Assembly: GCA_024181965.1 (NCBI GenBank)
Contig: BQXS01010957.1
Coordinates: 1 to 20,727, forward strand
Length of the DNA: 20,727 nt
Direction of reading: 5' to 3'
From: Aduncisulcus paluster
Lineage: Eukaryota; Fornicata
Position 1 is the stretch's first letter, and every line of letters begins with the position of its first letter. Under the pieces are notes generated by a model. The model saw only the letters and a program-made list of their open reading frames with translations, did not search any database and was not told the origin of the DNA. This document shows positions 1-9,811 of the stretch, in pieces. A program made the translations under genes and the position numbers.

Positions 1-3000
1 ATACATGGAAGAGTTTTCACAGTTACAAGAATTATCCGAAAAATCAATGCAATTAACATTTGAAGAAACAAATAAATCAGACAAATCATCTTCATTTACC
101 CCAATACAAATATTGTTATGTGTCAAGTATATTTCAACAATATTGGTCAAGTGATAGAGTGGTGAAGGATCTGATAAAAGGCAATAATTACAATAAAATC
201 TCTGGAGAGCTGGCATGTTAAGACCAGTTAACGTATATATATTATTATTCGACAAAGTTAAAGACGTAATTGAAGTTGAAATGAGTAAATTTTCAACATG
301 ATCCGAAGACAGAGACATTTCATCACTATTCTGCTGAATAACGATGACATTTTCGAGACGCAAAACACTCAAACTTGGTAAATCTGTCAATGAACAATTA
401 GCTCCAGCAGCGGAGAATCCCATAATACCAAGGTAATTATAACTGAGATCGATTGAGGCCAGAATGTTGGCAGAAAGAGAACGAACAAGAATACCAATAT
501 CAGTAAATTGTGTATGATCAAGTGCAATCGAAGTTAATTGTTCAAACTCTGTTAAAACATCAAAATGTTCGATATTATCACAAGAGGAAAGATATATTTT
601 TTTGAGTTGACTCTTATAATTCGAGATAAAATCAAGAGAAGAGATGGATGTGCCTGTTAAGTCCAGACATATAATATCGGGGAAAATATCAGGGTTGAAT
701 ATCAGGGAATTTTCGGTGAGATCAGAATTGAAACGAGTCCCAAATTGAGATATTCGAGTGGGGAAAGGAAAAAGTTCGGCCATATCAAAAGTTGCATCAG
801 TCAGATCGCATGTAGAAAATGCTATTATTTCGAGTCCACTTTGATACCCTACACGAAGATTACTTGTTTCATCAGCTTCTATATTAATTTTCCTAGAGAG
901 AAGTTGGATAACTCTAACATTACCAACCCTGTCACTATCTCCTGTTCGAATGCTATGGTTTACGTTGAATGTGAGTGCTGATATGTTGGTAGCAAATTCT
1001 AATCCTTCAATGTTCTCTATGAAAGTGTCGAGTATTTTAATATGTCCATACAATAATCTCAAATCGCTGATATTGATCACGTAATCGGCATCAGAATATG
1101 CGGGTATTCCAGAATAATATGAACTTAGAGTGCTAAGAAGATATGTATTAAGAGATTCATCATGAATAACATGGCATTTTCCATCAATATCATCTCCATA
1201 ACCATCAACACCAGTGACATGTGAACACCGTTTTACGCGATAAAATGAATCATATACTTCATTTTTGAGCAGAGACGGACATGAAGATCCTGTACAAGGT
1301 TCACTGTTACTCGATGCAATGTCACATTGTTGAGTTGAGGAATTTTGACGATCAGATATTAATACTGCAGGAAATAGTTGGCCCAATATCCCACTTCCGC
1401 CAAAATAGGCTTGCATCTCGTCAAGGGATTCAGAGAAACAAATTTTGTTATTTTGGATGGAGAATCTTTCAAGCCAAACCATATGAGCGAGAGGAGAAAT
1501 ATCATAGACATTATTTCCTTCAATATTAACACTCGCTAAGTTAACTAATTCGCTTAGAGGAGAGATATCATTTATCCGATTATTTGAGAAAGAAGATGAT
1601 CCCGAATTAGAGCAATCGAAATTCTCAAGATATTCAAATTCTCTAATTATAGATATTTCTGCCAATACATTGTCAGACACATTGATACTGATTAGCTGAC
1701 CACTTAAAGCACTCAGGCCATCCAAGGAAGTGACATGATTCCCACCAAGACTAATAGATGAAATAGAATTGAAAAGACTCAAACCCTCCAAGTTTGATAT
1801 GTGGCTTTCTTCAAGAATTAAGGGATCATCATAATTACTCATAGCTGTCGATGTGGCATCGCAAAAACCTGAAGATCCTTCAAGAACTTCACAGATTTTA
1901 ATCCTTAACCACGGATCTGGAATGTTGGTTTGATACTCACAATTGGGGCCATAATGATCATCACATTGGCAAGTGGGATATGAATTATCACCTAGAGTAC
2001 ATGACTGAGACGTAGAACAGAGTTCACAGGCTCTATGATACACGCAAACACTAGAATTATCAGAATAATATCCAAACACGCACAATTGTAATAATGACTG
2101 CACGACCCAATAACTATTGTCGTTCAAATTGGAGTCAATGTCCTCGGAAACGGTAATAGATGCGTCGGGAAACCACTCACGAAGCGTTTCAGCAATAGAT
2201 GTATTCATACAAACCGAAGTATTCGAAATATCCAGAGATGAAACATTTGGAAGATGTTGAATTGGATATATATCAACAATATCAGAATTATCACTCAAAT
2301 TAATGTTTGATAGATTCATTAAAAATCTTAAAGGTTTGATATTTTTGATTGAATTGTTGGAAAACACAAGGTTTTCAAGGGAAGTCAAATATTGGATACC
2401 TTTCAGAGAGCTTATGCCAAGACCATCACAATTTAAAGTTGTAAGACTTGAAGATCTCAGTGTAGCTGGTGTAATTTCACTTATTGTACCTTGGTCTTTC
2501 ACGGCATCTTTAAGTTCAGTATCGGGAATTATTTCACAGGTTCCAGCAGTATCCAAAGCAATCGAGATACATTCTATGGCACCAACATTTCCCGAACTAT
2601 CAACTAAATATGGATTGTACAACTCATTTGAGGACAAGGATGGATAACTCGAGGTTGTAAGGTCACAATCGAGGGAATAACTTGAATATCCAGTGCTATC
2701 ACTAAGATCAAAGAAAATATCATCAATATATTCTTCAAAATCTTCGAGAGAATCAGAGAAACACAACTTAATTCCATCGAATTCAAAGACAACAAATGAT
2801 AAATGGAAAAGGGGAGATATATCAAATATCGGATTGTGGCTGATATTTAGATTGCTTAATCCATAAATCACTCCGAGTTGATAAATGTGATGGATGTAAT
2901 TATAACTCAGATCGAGAACAGACAAACTCTCTAATGAGGAGAGAGGTGAAATATCAGAGATAAGATTTGAGGAAAGATTTAACTCCTCTAAGATCGATAA

Positions 3001-6000
3001 TTCCACCAAAGGGGATAAATCTGTAATTTTATGACCAGATAATATTAATACCGTAATGTTTGTTAAATATTGGATACCTTCAAGATCATATAAGGTTTCG
3101 GAGCTGGAATCTATCGCAAAGGTGGTGGAAGATGTGAAATTCATCATTTCAGTTTGAGAAATATCACACAAACTACCAGGAAATTCTTCACCTCTGACAA
3201 AACTGCATATTTCACGGCGCATAACAGGATCTGGAATGGACAATTGGTAGCTTTCAATAGATTGAGGGGAAATATTGAGGGAATCTGAATCTAATAATTG
3301 GAACCGATTTCTAAGAGATTCAAAAAGTCCGAATGGCAAAGCACCAAAGATAATATTTTCACTTATATCAAGAAAAGCGAGCGCAGAATAGATGGGATTG
3401 TTTTCATCCAAGAAATTGAATAGATTATGCACCGTGCGTAAACTATTTCTAGCAAGAGAAAGGCTAACAAGTCTTGAGTGGCTAGTGTAATCGAATAGAT
3501 TGGAAATGGAGGAAATATTACAATTGGCTAGCGACAAAGATAATCCACTGATCTGTGAAGTATTATACACATAACTTCTTGATAGAATCCGAATTACAAG
3601 ATAGTCATGCTCAGATGTAACACTTTCATTAAAATTATACCCATCTAATATCAATCCTGACAAGGCAGTTGCGAGTTCAAGTCCATGCAAGGTTGATATT
3701 TCACTTGAATAAGGTGATAGATCAAGATTTCCCTGCACTAATCTAATTTCAGGAACTTCCATAAAACAATCCTCAATGGAATTATCGTCATAATAAAGCC
3801 GACATAATTCCCGTCTGACAATATAATCATGGATTGCATTGCATCTGTATCCATGTTTCACAGAGAACCATGCACATTTAGCCTCCAAAGATATGGGGTC
3901 GAGGACTTCATTCTGAGTCATTCTAATGGAAACATCAGAGGGACAGATACCAGATGTGTCGACTGATCCCAGCATAGATGTCAATTCAGATGAAGACGTT
4001 GTCAAATTAGGGAATATGCCCATCAAGAAGGAAATAATTTCAGTATTTGACTCCGAATAACAGATCGGATTACCGAATAAGGAAGTCACTCCTCCTGAAA
4101 AGAATAACTCCTCAAGTTCAATATTCTTATATAGAGGGGAGAGATCAAACACATAATTTGTCGAAATATCGATGCTTATCAAGTGATAATAGTTGGAAAG
4201 GGGAGACAAATCAGATATTCCATTATTTGAGAGAATCAAATAAGAAATACCCTCCAAATACTGCATTGGTTTGATATCTGTTATGGAGTTGAGCGAAAGA
4301 TCAATGGAATTTAGAGATGTTAGGTGTTCTATTCCATCCAAAAGGGTGATATGACTATTGGCGGCACTTAATGAGTCATTAGAAACGGATTGAAGCTCAT
4401 TCAATGAGATATTACAGAGACCAGCTCTTGAATATCTATGATAACATAATGCAATTCTCATCCAATCGTCTGGGATATCCACTTCATATTGGCATTGGTT
4501 TCCAAACTTACCATTTCTGCACATACAGTAAGGATATACATCTGAAAAATTATATTTTACACATTTTTTTAGAGGACCACAGTTCGAGCATATGTTATAT
4601 TCATCAAGAAGACATTCACCAACCCCAAGTGTTGCTGATATTTCTTCCATTCCATTTTGATAGTAACCATGCTGGCATTCAATGATACTGCTCGGATTCA
4701 CGTCAGAGGGTTGTCCAACGCAGACCTTGTATTCACCAATCTTATCATCAATGCCGTCACATATAGCTGGAATCTTTTGTTCAAGAGGGATTGAGAGTCC
4801 AGAAAACTCAACATCTGGAAATAGATCTGTGAAGAGAGCCAGCATCTCTTCAGAAAAAAGATCAAGATTGTTGTAAGCAGGTTCCAGATATACTAATGGG
4901 AGCGAAGTGAGTGGAGACATATCGGTAATACTATTATTAGAACATTTAATCGATGTAAGAGTGGGAATAAGGGCAAGGGGTTCAACATTAGAGATGGATT
5001 GATTCGAGATATCGATCTCTTCAAGATTTTGAAAGAATTCAATTCCTTCAAGGGAGGTGACTAAATTATCAGGAATATGAAAGTAGCCATCGGCTGCAGA
5101 ACCACCTGATCCCCCAAATGTAATTGAAGTGAGTTCTCTAAGGTCCTTCAATTGCGAGAGAGTAATTGAAGAAATGTCACCAAAAATATAATCGGATAAA
5201 TTTTCATCGTGGAGAATTCGACATAGACCACTATCAGTTTGTTTAGTTCCAAATGCACACTCAACTCCTCCAATGGAATTTTCTCCCCATAAATAAGGAT
5301 TATATACCATATTATTGATCAGAGTTGTTGGGCAATTTGAATTCCCATCATTTGCACAGCTTGCAGGATCCATAGGACACTGTGGTTCAATGCAGAAATT
5401 GTTCGTAAGATCCCAAAAATTATCGGTCCAGTCTGAAAAAGCAAAGGAATTAGAGTCATGACAAATATTTAAACCATCCATCTTAAGAGTGTTAAAGGAA
5501 CGAGAACGAAAAAGAGGGAAAGGATCATATACTTCGAGTTCTAATGCCGAGAGAGAAAGCGTATCGAAATTAATACCACCAATAGGAGATAAGTCAATAA
5601 TATAATTATTCGGATTGGCTAAATTTTCATCAATTGTCAAATTCACCAAAGAGAAATCTTGTCCACACATACCCTTCAGAGGAGAAATGTTGGAAATCCG
5701 ATTTCCAGATAGGGGTAACGATGTCATGTTCGACAAATGCTGGATTCCTTCAATTGAGAATAAACCTTGTTCAAAAAATGGAGAACTAGACAAATCTGAA
5801 TTAGGAATAGACTTGATATCATCAACACTGAGATCACACAGAAATGGTGTTGAGTTGGCATAAATATAACATAGAATAGCTCTCATGTGGATATCTGGAA
5901 TGTAGGTCTCGTAGTCATTTCCATGGTAATAGATACATAGTTTCTTCTCAGGACTAAAAATAGATAATGAATCGCATTCACATTGCCATGTATTTGTATT

Positions 6001-7407
6001 ACAGGTTCCTCCTGGTCCACACTCTCTTCCTTGATCATCTGATGGACAACGGGAAGTCACACAATTGGTTGAAGGATCCCATCCAGCTCTACATTCAAAT
6101 TCAATTGTTCCATCTGTCTGAAGAACACACATTTTGTTCTCAAGAGCTTTCCCGTAACATACAGAAGTTGTGTCCTTTTTACATGAGGACGTTGAAGAGT
6201 CGTAAACATATCCCAGACGACACTCAAGAGCACCAAAATTATTGCAGACGAAACCAGTTTCAATCAGAGGATCGGATACACACTCGGAAGTTATTATTGA
6301 AGATAAGGATAAGGTAGTAGGAGTATGAGACCAAATATTATAATATTCAGTTGAAAATGAATTGTCCAAATAAGCTAAGTTATCGGTAATCTGAAGAGAA
6401 GAAATGGATGGAAGGAAGAGAAGAGGAGTATAATCGGAAATATATGGCGTAATAAGCGAAATTGAATCTAGATTTGTTGCATATTCAATTCCTTTGAGAG
6501 AATATATTAGAGAAGATTCAGAAATCGTTGTGATCATGCGTAAATCTGGCAAGCTAAGGAAACATCCATCGCTACCACATAAACTATTCCGAAGACTTTC
6601 ATCTTGGATGATTTGACATCTCCCTTGATTGTCTCTCGAAGAGAACCACATACATTCAAGAGAATCCGTCCTATCGTCAAATACTTCATTATTCAAGAGA
6701 CTGGAACATTCAGGGTCAACGCATGAACACTGACTGTTGGGAATCAATTGCCAGGAAGATATATTCGTCGAGCTGTAGATGGAGGAGAAATAACTCTCGA
6801 CCTCTGATGGGGTTTCTGAGAGGATCAAATCAATATGGAGATCGACGCCATTAGATAGACAAAGCATTGAGAGATTAGATAAGCTGAAGAGAGGGGATAT
6901 ATCAGAAAAAGGATTTCCATATAGTGTTAAGATAGAGAGAGAAAAAAGAGAAAAAAGAGGAATAATGGATGTAATCAAATTATTCGATAAGTCAAGAGTA
7001 ATAAGATTGGTTAAGGTTCCAATTGGAGATATATCCTCAATAGAATTGCTGCTAAGGTCCAGAGATGTTATCGATTGTAAATATTCAATTCCAGTCAAAT
7101 CATTAATAGAAAAACCAGATAAATTGAGGGATCCACTTGTAGATGCCATGGTACTCTGAAATAAATCACAAAGCGAGTTTGTAGACAAAATCTCATTACA
7201 GAGCGCGAGGTGAAGATTTTCATCTGGAAAATACACAATTTCATCATTAAATGTAGATATTAAGGGGGAAAATGTGTTTAAAGGTCCTGTATAATCATTA
7301 GATATAACAATAGCATTCGAAAACTGTACAACGATAAAATATAATAAAACAATAAAATAAACATGATAATTAGAATATAAATGATTGCAATAATGCAAAA
7401 TGCTCAT
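1..7407 (-). CDS. Giant secreted/surface LRR protein with internalin-like caps and EGF-like linkers (C-terminus outside the window)
   Basis: Reading the minus strand from ATG at 7407 gives 2469 codons with no stop down to base 1, so the gene continues beyond the left edge. Residues 1-32 look like a signal peptide: polar start, hydrophobic core around 21-29, then a likely cut after FSNA. The rest is mostly 21-22-residue SDS22/internalin-type leucine-rich repeats (pattern LxxLxxLDLSxNxIxDISPL). They are grouped in ten modules, each opened by a cap of the form I-P/H-D-x2-L/M-R-x3-C near residues 60, 266, 503, 731, 978, 1192, 1391, 1627, 1829 and 2081. Between modules lie Cys-rich linkers. Such repeats usually bind proteins or glycans, so adhesion, prey capture or recognition is inferred. 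No enzyme domain is visible, and any membrane anchor would lie outside the window. The frame stays open upstream to 7554 with ATGs at 7539, 7509, 7482 and 7476. I chose 7407 for its clean signal peptide and AAA context. Confidence 0.9.
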   Translation of the reverse strand, partial: MSILHYCNHLYSNYHVYFIVLLYFIVVQFSNAIVISNDYTGPLNTFSPLISTFNDEIVYFPDENLHLALCNEILSTNSLCDLFQSTMASTSGSLNLSGFSINDLTGIEYLQSITSLDLSSNSIEDISPIGTLTNLITLDLSNNLITSIIPLFSLFSLSILTLYGNPFSDISPLFSLSNLSMLCLSNGVDLHIDLILSETPSEVESYFSSIYSSTNISSWQLIPNSQCSCVDPECSSLLNNEVFDDRTDSLECMWFSSRDNQGRCQIIQDESLRNSLCGSDGCFLSLPDLRMITTISESSLIYSLKGIEYATNLDSISLITPYISDYTPLLFLPSISSLQITDNLAYLDNSFSTEYYNIWSHTPTTLSLSSIITSECVSDPLIETGFVCNNFGALECRLGYVYDSSTSSCKKDTTSVCYGKALENKMCVLQTDGTIEFECRAGWDPSTNCVTSRCPSDDQGRECGPGGTCNTNTWQCECDSLSIFSPEKKLCIYYHGNDYETYIPDIHMRAILCYIYANSTPFLCDLSVDDIKSIPNSDLSSSPFFEQGLFSIEGIQHLSNMTSLPLSGNRISNISPLKGMCGQDFSLVNLTIDENLANPNNYIIDLSPIGGINFDTLSLSALELEVYDPFPLFRSRSFNTLKMDGLNICHDSNSFAFSDWTDNFWDLTNNFCIEPQCPMDPASCANDGNSNCPTTLINNMVYNPYLWGENSIGGVECAFGTKQTDSGLCRILHDENLSDYIFGDISSITLSQLKDLRELTSITFGGSGGSAADGYFHIPDNLVTSLEGIEFFQNLEEIDISNQSISNVEPLALIPTLTSIKCSNNSITDMSPLTSLPLVYLEPAYNNLDLFSEEMLALFTDLFPDVEFSGLSIPLEQKIPAICDGIDDKIGEYKVCVGQPSDVNPSSIIECQHGYYQNGMEEISATLGVGECLLDEYNICSNCGPLKKCVKYNFSDVYPYCMCRNGKFGNQCQYEVDIPDDWMRIALCYHRYSRAGLCNISLNELQSVSNDSLSAANSHITLLDGIEHLTSLNSIDLSLNSITDIKPMQYLEGISYLILSNNGISDLSPLSNYYHLISIDISTNYVFDLSPLYKNIELEELFFSGGVTSLFGNPICYSESNTEIISFLMGIFPNLTTSSSELTSMLGSVDTSGICPSDVSIRMTQNEVLDPISLEAKCAWFSVKHGYRCNAIHDYIVRRELCRLYYDDNSIEDCFMEVPEIRLVQGNLDLSPYSSEISTLHGLELATALSGLILDGYNFNESVTSEHDYLVIRILSRSYVYNTSQISGLSLSLANCNISSISNLFDYTSHSRLVSLSLARNSLRTVHNLFNFLDENNPIYSALAFLDISENIIFGALPFGLFESLRNRFQLLDSDSLNISPQSIESYQLSIPDPVMRREICSFVRGEEFPGSLCDISQTEMMNFTSSTTFAIDSSSETLYDLEGIQYLTNITVLILSGHKITDLSPLVELSILEELNLSSNLISDISPLSSLESLSVLDLSYNYIHHIYQLGVIYGLSNLNISHNPIFDISPLFHLSFVVFEFDGIKLCFSDSLEDFEEYIDDIFFDLSDSTGYSSYSLDCDLTTSSYPSLSSNELYNPYLVDSSGNVGAIECISIALDTAGTCEIIPDTELKDAVKDQGTISEITPATLRSSSLTTLNCDGLGISSLKGIQYLTSLENLVFSNNSIKNIKPLRFLMNLSNINLSDNSDIVDIYPIQHLPNVSSLDISNTSVCMNTSIAETLREWFPDASITVSEDIDSNLNDNSYWVVQSLLQLCVFGYYSDNSSVCVYHRACELCSTSQSCTLGDNSYPTCQCDDHYGPNCEYQTNIPDPWLRIKICEVLEGSSGFCDATSTAMSNYDDPLILEESHISNLEGLSLFNSISSISLGGNHVTSLDGLSALSGQLISINVSDNVLAEISIIREFEYLENFDCSNSGSSSFSNNRINDISPLSELVNLASVNIEGNNVYDISPLAHMVWLERFSIQNNKICFSESLDEMQAYFGGSGILGQLFPAVLISDRQNSSTQQCDIASSNSEPCTGSSCPSLLKNEVYDSFYRVKRCSHVTGVDGYGDDIDGKCHVIHDESLNTYLLSTLSSYYSGIPAYSDADYVINISDLRLLYGHIKILDTFIENIEGLEFATNISALTFNVNHSIRTGDSDRVGNVRVIQLLSRKINIEADETSNLRVGYQSGLEIIAFSTCDLTDATFDMAELFPFPTRISQFGTRFNSDLTENSLIFNPDIFPDIICLDLTGTSISSLDFISNYKSQLKKIYLSSCDNIEHFDVLTEFEQLTSIALDHTQFTDIGILVRSLSANILASIDLSYNYLGIMGFSAAGANCSLTDLPSLSVLRLENVIVIQQNSDEMSLSSDHVENLLISTSITSLTLSNNNIYTLTGLNMPALQRFYCNYCLLSDPSPLYHLTNIVEIYLTHNNICIGVNEDDLSDLFVSSNVNCIDFSDNSCNCENSSMY
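1924..2082 (-). other. Cys-rich EGF-like linker 3 of the LRR protein
   Basis: Residues about 1776-1828, from CVFGYYSDNSSVC to the cap IPDPWLRIKIC. It has CELCSTSQSC and then the EGF-like end CQCDDHYGPNC. The sequence C-x-C-x4-G/Y-x2-C is shared with linker 2. Confidence 0.7.
4477..4761 (-). other. Cys-rich EGF-like linker 2 of the LRR protein
   Basis: Residues about 883-977, from CDGIDDKIG to the cap IPDDWMRIALC. It contains ECQHGYYQNG, CSNCGPLKKC and the EGF-like end CMCRNGKFGNQC. The organisation matches linker 3 more closely than linker 1. Confidence 0.7.
5902..6288 (-). other. Cys-rich EGF-like linker 1 of the LRR protein
   Basis: Residues about 374-502. Three short Cys-rich units follow one another. 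Two contain an ECRLGY / ECRAGW element with DSSTSSC or DPSTNC after it. The last has CGPGGTC followed by CECDS, a typical EGF-like spacing. The block ends at the cap IPDIHMRAILC. Disulfide-rich units like these fit an extracellular protein. It is the longest of the three EGF-type linkers. Confidence 0.7.
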
Positions 7408-7811
7408 TTTGCAAAAAGAATTAATCGCCGATTTCTCTAATATGACAAAAATCAGCGTAATTATCCAAAAGCGCATCCTCATCACTCTCAATGACAAATT
7501 TTCTGTCATAAAAATTGAATTTTGTTGCTTTTTGAGCATGGAATTATAAGAATATTACCGTGATATTGTTTTAGCATTTCCAAATTTTCATAATCCATTT
7601 TGATTGAACTATTAGGTGTCCTCTGTCTATAGAAACATTATTTTTGTTTCTGCACTTATTGTATTCTGTTTAATATCTCTTTTAGGGAAAGTATCATTCT
7701 CATAATCTATCAAGTTGCTATCTTCGGAATAGCGTTTTTTTTTATCACTTTTCTTCCTTATACATTCATATATACCATTATCAATTCCATTTTTGTGATT
7801 TTATATCATAA
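7408..7811. promoter_or_regulatory. Divergent intergenic region between the LRR and RING genes
   Basis: It holds no recognisable gene. The LRR reading frame stays open on the minus strand as far as 7554, so part of this stretch may be coding if an upstream ATG is used. The remainder, about 7555-7811, is AT-rich with T runs and must hold the start signals of both divergent genes. I see no clear TATA or initiator motif. Confidence 0.5.
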
Positions 7812-9494
7812 ATGGATAGATTCCGATCATTTTTCGAATTAGACAGTGTTGAACCCAGTCAACAACATATATTGCAACCGCTTCATTGTGGTATATGTTT
7901 TTCTATTGTTTTTCCTGATCCAGTACGCTTGAAATGCGGTCATGTTTTCCATCAAGCTTGTATTGAACCTTGGATTGCAACTCACCGAACTTGTCCCACA
8001 TGTAAGAGTCCTATACAACCTGGAGAATATTATATTGATCGTCTTGCTCTATATTTACTATCTCATGCCCGTTTTCGATGTCGTGTTCCCCTTTGTTCAT
8101 TCATGGGTACAATTGATGAGTCCTTCATTCATATCCAAACTCAGCATTTATGGGATGAGATCCGCCCTTTTATTGATTTTGAAAGTGAATCAATGGCTTG
8201 TAATATTCTTGAGGAATCCTCCCATCCCACATCTCCGTCCCGATCTGACAGACCTCTCACCCCGATTGATGACGGTGAATCGTCAAAGAGTAGTGAAAAT
8301 GATGATCGTAGGTCCGTTTCAGGCATGTCTTTTGAGCATTCACATTCTTGCGCCTCATGTCCAGAACTATTTGCTCGAGGAGAAGATCCTGGGCCTCCTC
8401 CAAAAGAGTCTTCAAGTGTAAATCCTTCGGCTTCAACAATATTAGGTCCTTTTGTGCAAAATAATCCCCAGTTTAGCTCTCCTATCTCGTCAATTCAACC
8501 GTCACCCATCCAATACTTACTGGCTGAAAAAAGCACGGATGATGAGCTCCACTGCTCTGAATTTATTATATCTGATGAAACCACTTGGATGGACGGCGAT
8601 GGAGGGCCTGTTTTGACTTCAATTTCACCCCATCTTGGAGAAATTATTACTTTTCCGGCAAACCCAAGCTCCAACCCTTTCTCAAACCCTGACTTCCCCT
8701 CCTCTGTTAACGATGGTCAGGATGGTATTTCTACAAATGGGGATGATATTCATTCCTATTTTGGTGAGTTTCCCTCTTTTGCAGCCGCTGGAAGACGTTT
8801 TTGTGAGGAGCATGGAATTGAGGAATCCTCGATGTGGCGCATTGATTCTGGTGTCAACAAAGCCAGTGAAGAGATTTGTGACTTTTCTCGGCATGATTTT
8901 GACCCAATACAGACAAATCTATCTGCTTCCGAGGAGCAATCTCAGATTTCTGAGCGAGATCTCTTTTCTTCCGACTATGACGTGTGTATTCTTCCATTCT
9001 CTGCCCTTCGTAGGAGTAGCAAAGGTGGTCTCTCTACTTCCACTCAGGATGAGGTTGACCATGGATCTGGAGGGATTGATTCCTCAACTGTTCCATTCCA
9101 CTGTGTGTCGTCAGACTCCCGAGAGATGTCTCCGCCACTTAAACGTAATCCACATTGTATATCCCAGCCCCCTAACGACCATGGGAGCATGAATGAGAGT
9201 TTTGTGTCCCTGTCTGCGAGCCATAACTCTGACAGTTATGAATATGATGCTCATCCGAGGGTCGATGTTGCAGGATCTATTCAGCTCTCAAAGGATTTCC
9301 CTATCATATGCAGTGAATACGAATCCCACTCGGAGCGATCCTCATCCCATTCACACACAATGGGGTCACACTCTCCTTGCAATCCTCCCAGCCATCCCGG
9401 TGGTTCTGTGTCTACATCAAGTCGATCGATTGATGACCACTCGGGCAGTGTCAATAATCCTAAAGGTCAATCCGGAAATCCAGAAGATAAATAG
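7812..9494 (+). CDS. RING-H2 zinc-finger protein with C2H2 finger, probable E3 ubiquitin ligase
   Basis: 560 residues from ATG at 7812. An N-terminal RING-H2 finger is complete, with ligands C26, C29, C42, H44, H47, C50, C61 and C64 and the usual Trp (W54) before the last Cys pair. It is followed by C90-x4-C95-x11-H107-x4-H112, which looks like a C2H2 finger. RING-H2 domains bind a ubiquitin-conjugating enzyme and pass ubiquitin to a substrate, so E3 activity is a family-based inference. Residues 113-560 are rich in Ser, Pro, Asp and His, lack predicted domains by eye and are probably disordered; this tail may hold substrate or phosphorylation sites. There is no membrane segment. The pairing of RING and adjacent C2H2 recalls RNF114/RNF125-type ligases, but I cannot assign an ortholog. 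No intron is visible. Confidence 0.85.
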   Translation: MDRFRSFFELDSVEPSQQHILQPLHCGICFSIVFPDPVRLKCGHVFHQACIEPWIATHRTCPTCKSPIQPGEYYIDRLALYLLSHARFRCRVPLCSFMGTIDESFIHIQTQHLWDEIRPFIDFESESMACNILEESSHPTSPSRSDRPLTPIDDGESSKSSENDDRRSVSGMSFEHSHSCASCPELFARGEDPGPPPKESSSVNPSASTILGPFVQNNPQFSSPISSIQPSPIQYLLAEKSTDDELHCSEFIISDETTWMDGDGGPVLTSISPHLGEIITFPANPSSNPFSNPDFPSSVNDGQDGISTNGDDIHSYFGEFPSFAAAGRRFCEEHGIEESSMWRIDSGVNKASEEICDFSRHDFDPIQTNLSASEEQSQISERDLFSSDYDVCILPFSALRRSSKGGLSTSTQDEVDHGSGGIDSSTVPFHCVSSDSREMSPPLKRNPHCISQPPNDHGSMNESFVSLSASHNSDSYEYDAHPRVDVAGSIQLSKDFPIICSEYESHSERSSSHSHTMGSHSPCNPPSHPGGSVSTSSRSIDDHSGSVNNPKGQSGNPEDK

Positions 9495-9778
9495 TCTCTA
9501 TTTAAAATCTAAATATTAATCATATATTAACATAATTTAATCTCATTGATTAAATTTTTTATATATTTTTACAAGTTAATTTTTTTTTTTTTTATCATTT
9601 ACTATTATTCTTTGTTCATATGCTCGCTTTTTCTATGCTTATTATTGAGTACAGTATCTTATGGTTAATTTAAATACTATACCATACTATTTATACAGTA
9701 CAAGACAACTTTTTTTCTTTGTGTTCCTATTTCCACTCTATGTTTTTTCCACTGTCAATCGGACAATTATCTATGATG

Positions 9779-9811
9779 CAGTATATAGTATATAGTACAG
9801 TATATAGTATA
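9779..9811. repeat. 14-nt direct repeat CAGTATATAGTATA
   Basis: CAGTATATAGTATA occurs at 9779-9792 and again at 9798-9811, a period of 19 bases, with AGTAC-like sequence between. GATG at 9775 and CATC at 9812 flank the pair. Related TACTGTA/TACAGTA words appear nearby (about 9651 and 9695) and in the gap after PARG. Confidence 0.7.

Larger units (their letters stand above)
1168..6612 (-). repeat. Two-module super-repeat in the LRR protein (about 450 residues per unit)
   Basis: Caps at residues 266, 731, 1192, 1627 and 2081 follow the same kind of linker. It holds an N-E-V/L-Y/F-D/N-like start (LLNNEVFDD, TLINNMVYNPYL, MTQNEVLDP, SSNELYNPYL, LLKNEVYDSF), one Cys about 8-13 residues on, and a second Cys just before the cap. 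The caps between them (503, 978, 1829) follow EGF-like Cys-rich linkers instead. The unit lengths are 465, 461, 435 and 454 residues. The cap at 1391 sits where an EGF linker is expected but has none. The span given runs from the first to the last of the five type-A caps. Confidence 0.75.

Noticed and set aside
1-7407. Several short plus-strand open frames (for example 745-981, 2303-2647, 5967-6317)
   Set aside because: They lie opposite the continuous 2469-codon LRR frame, have no family features, and are antisense shadows of the repeats.
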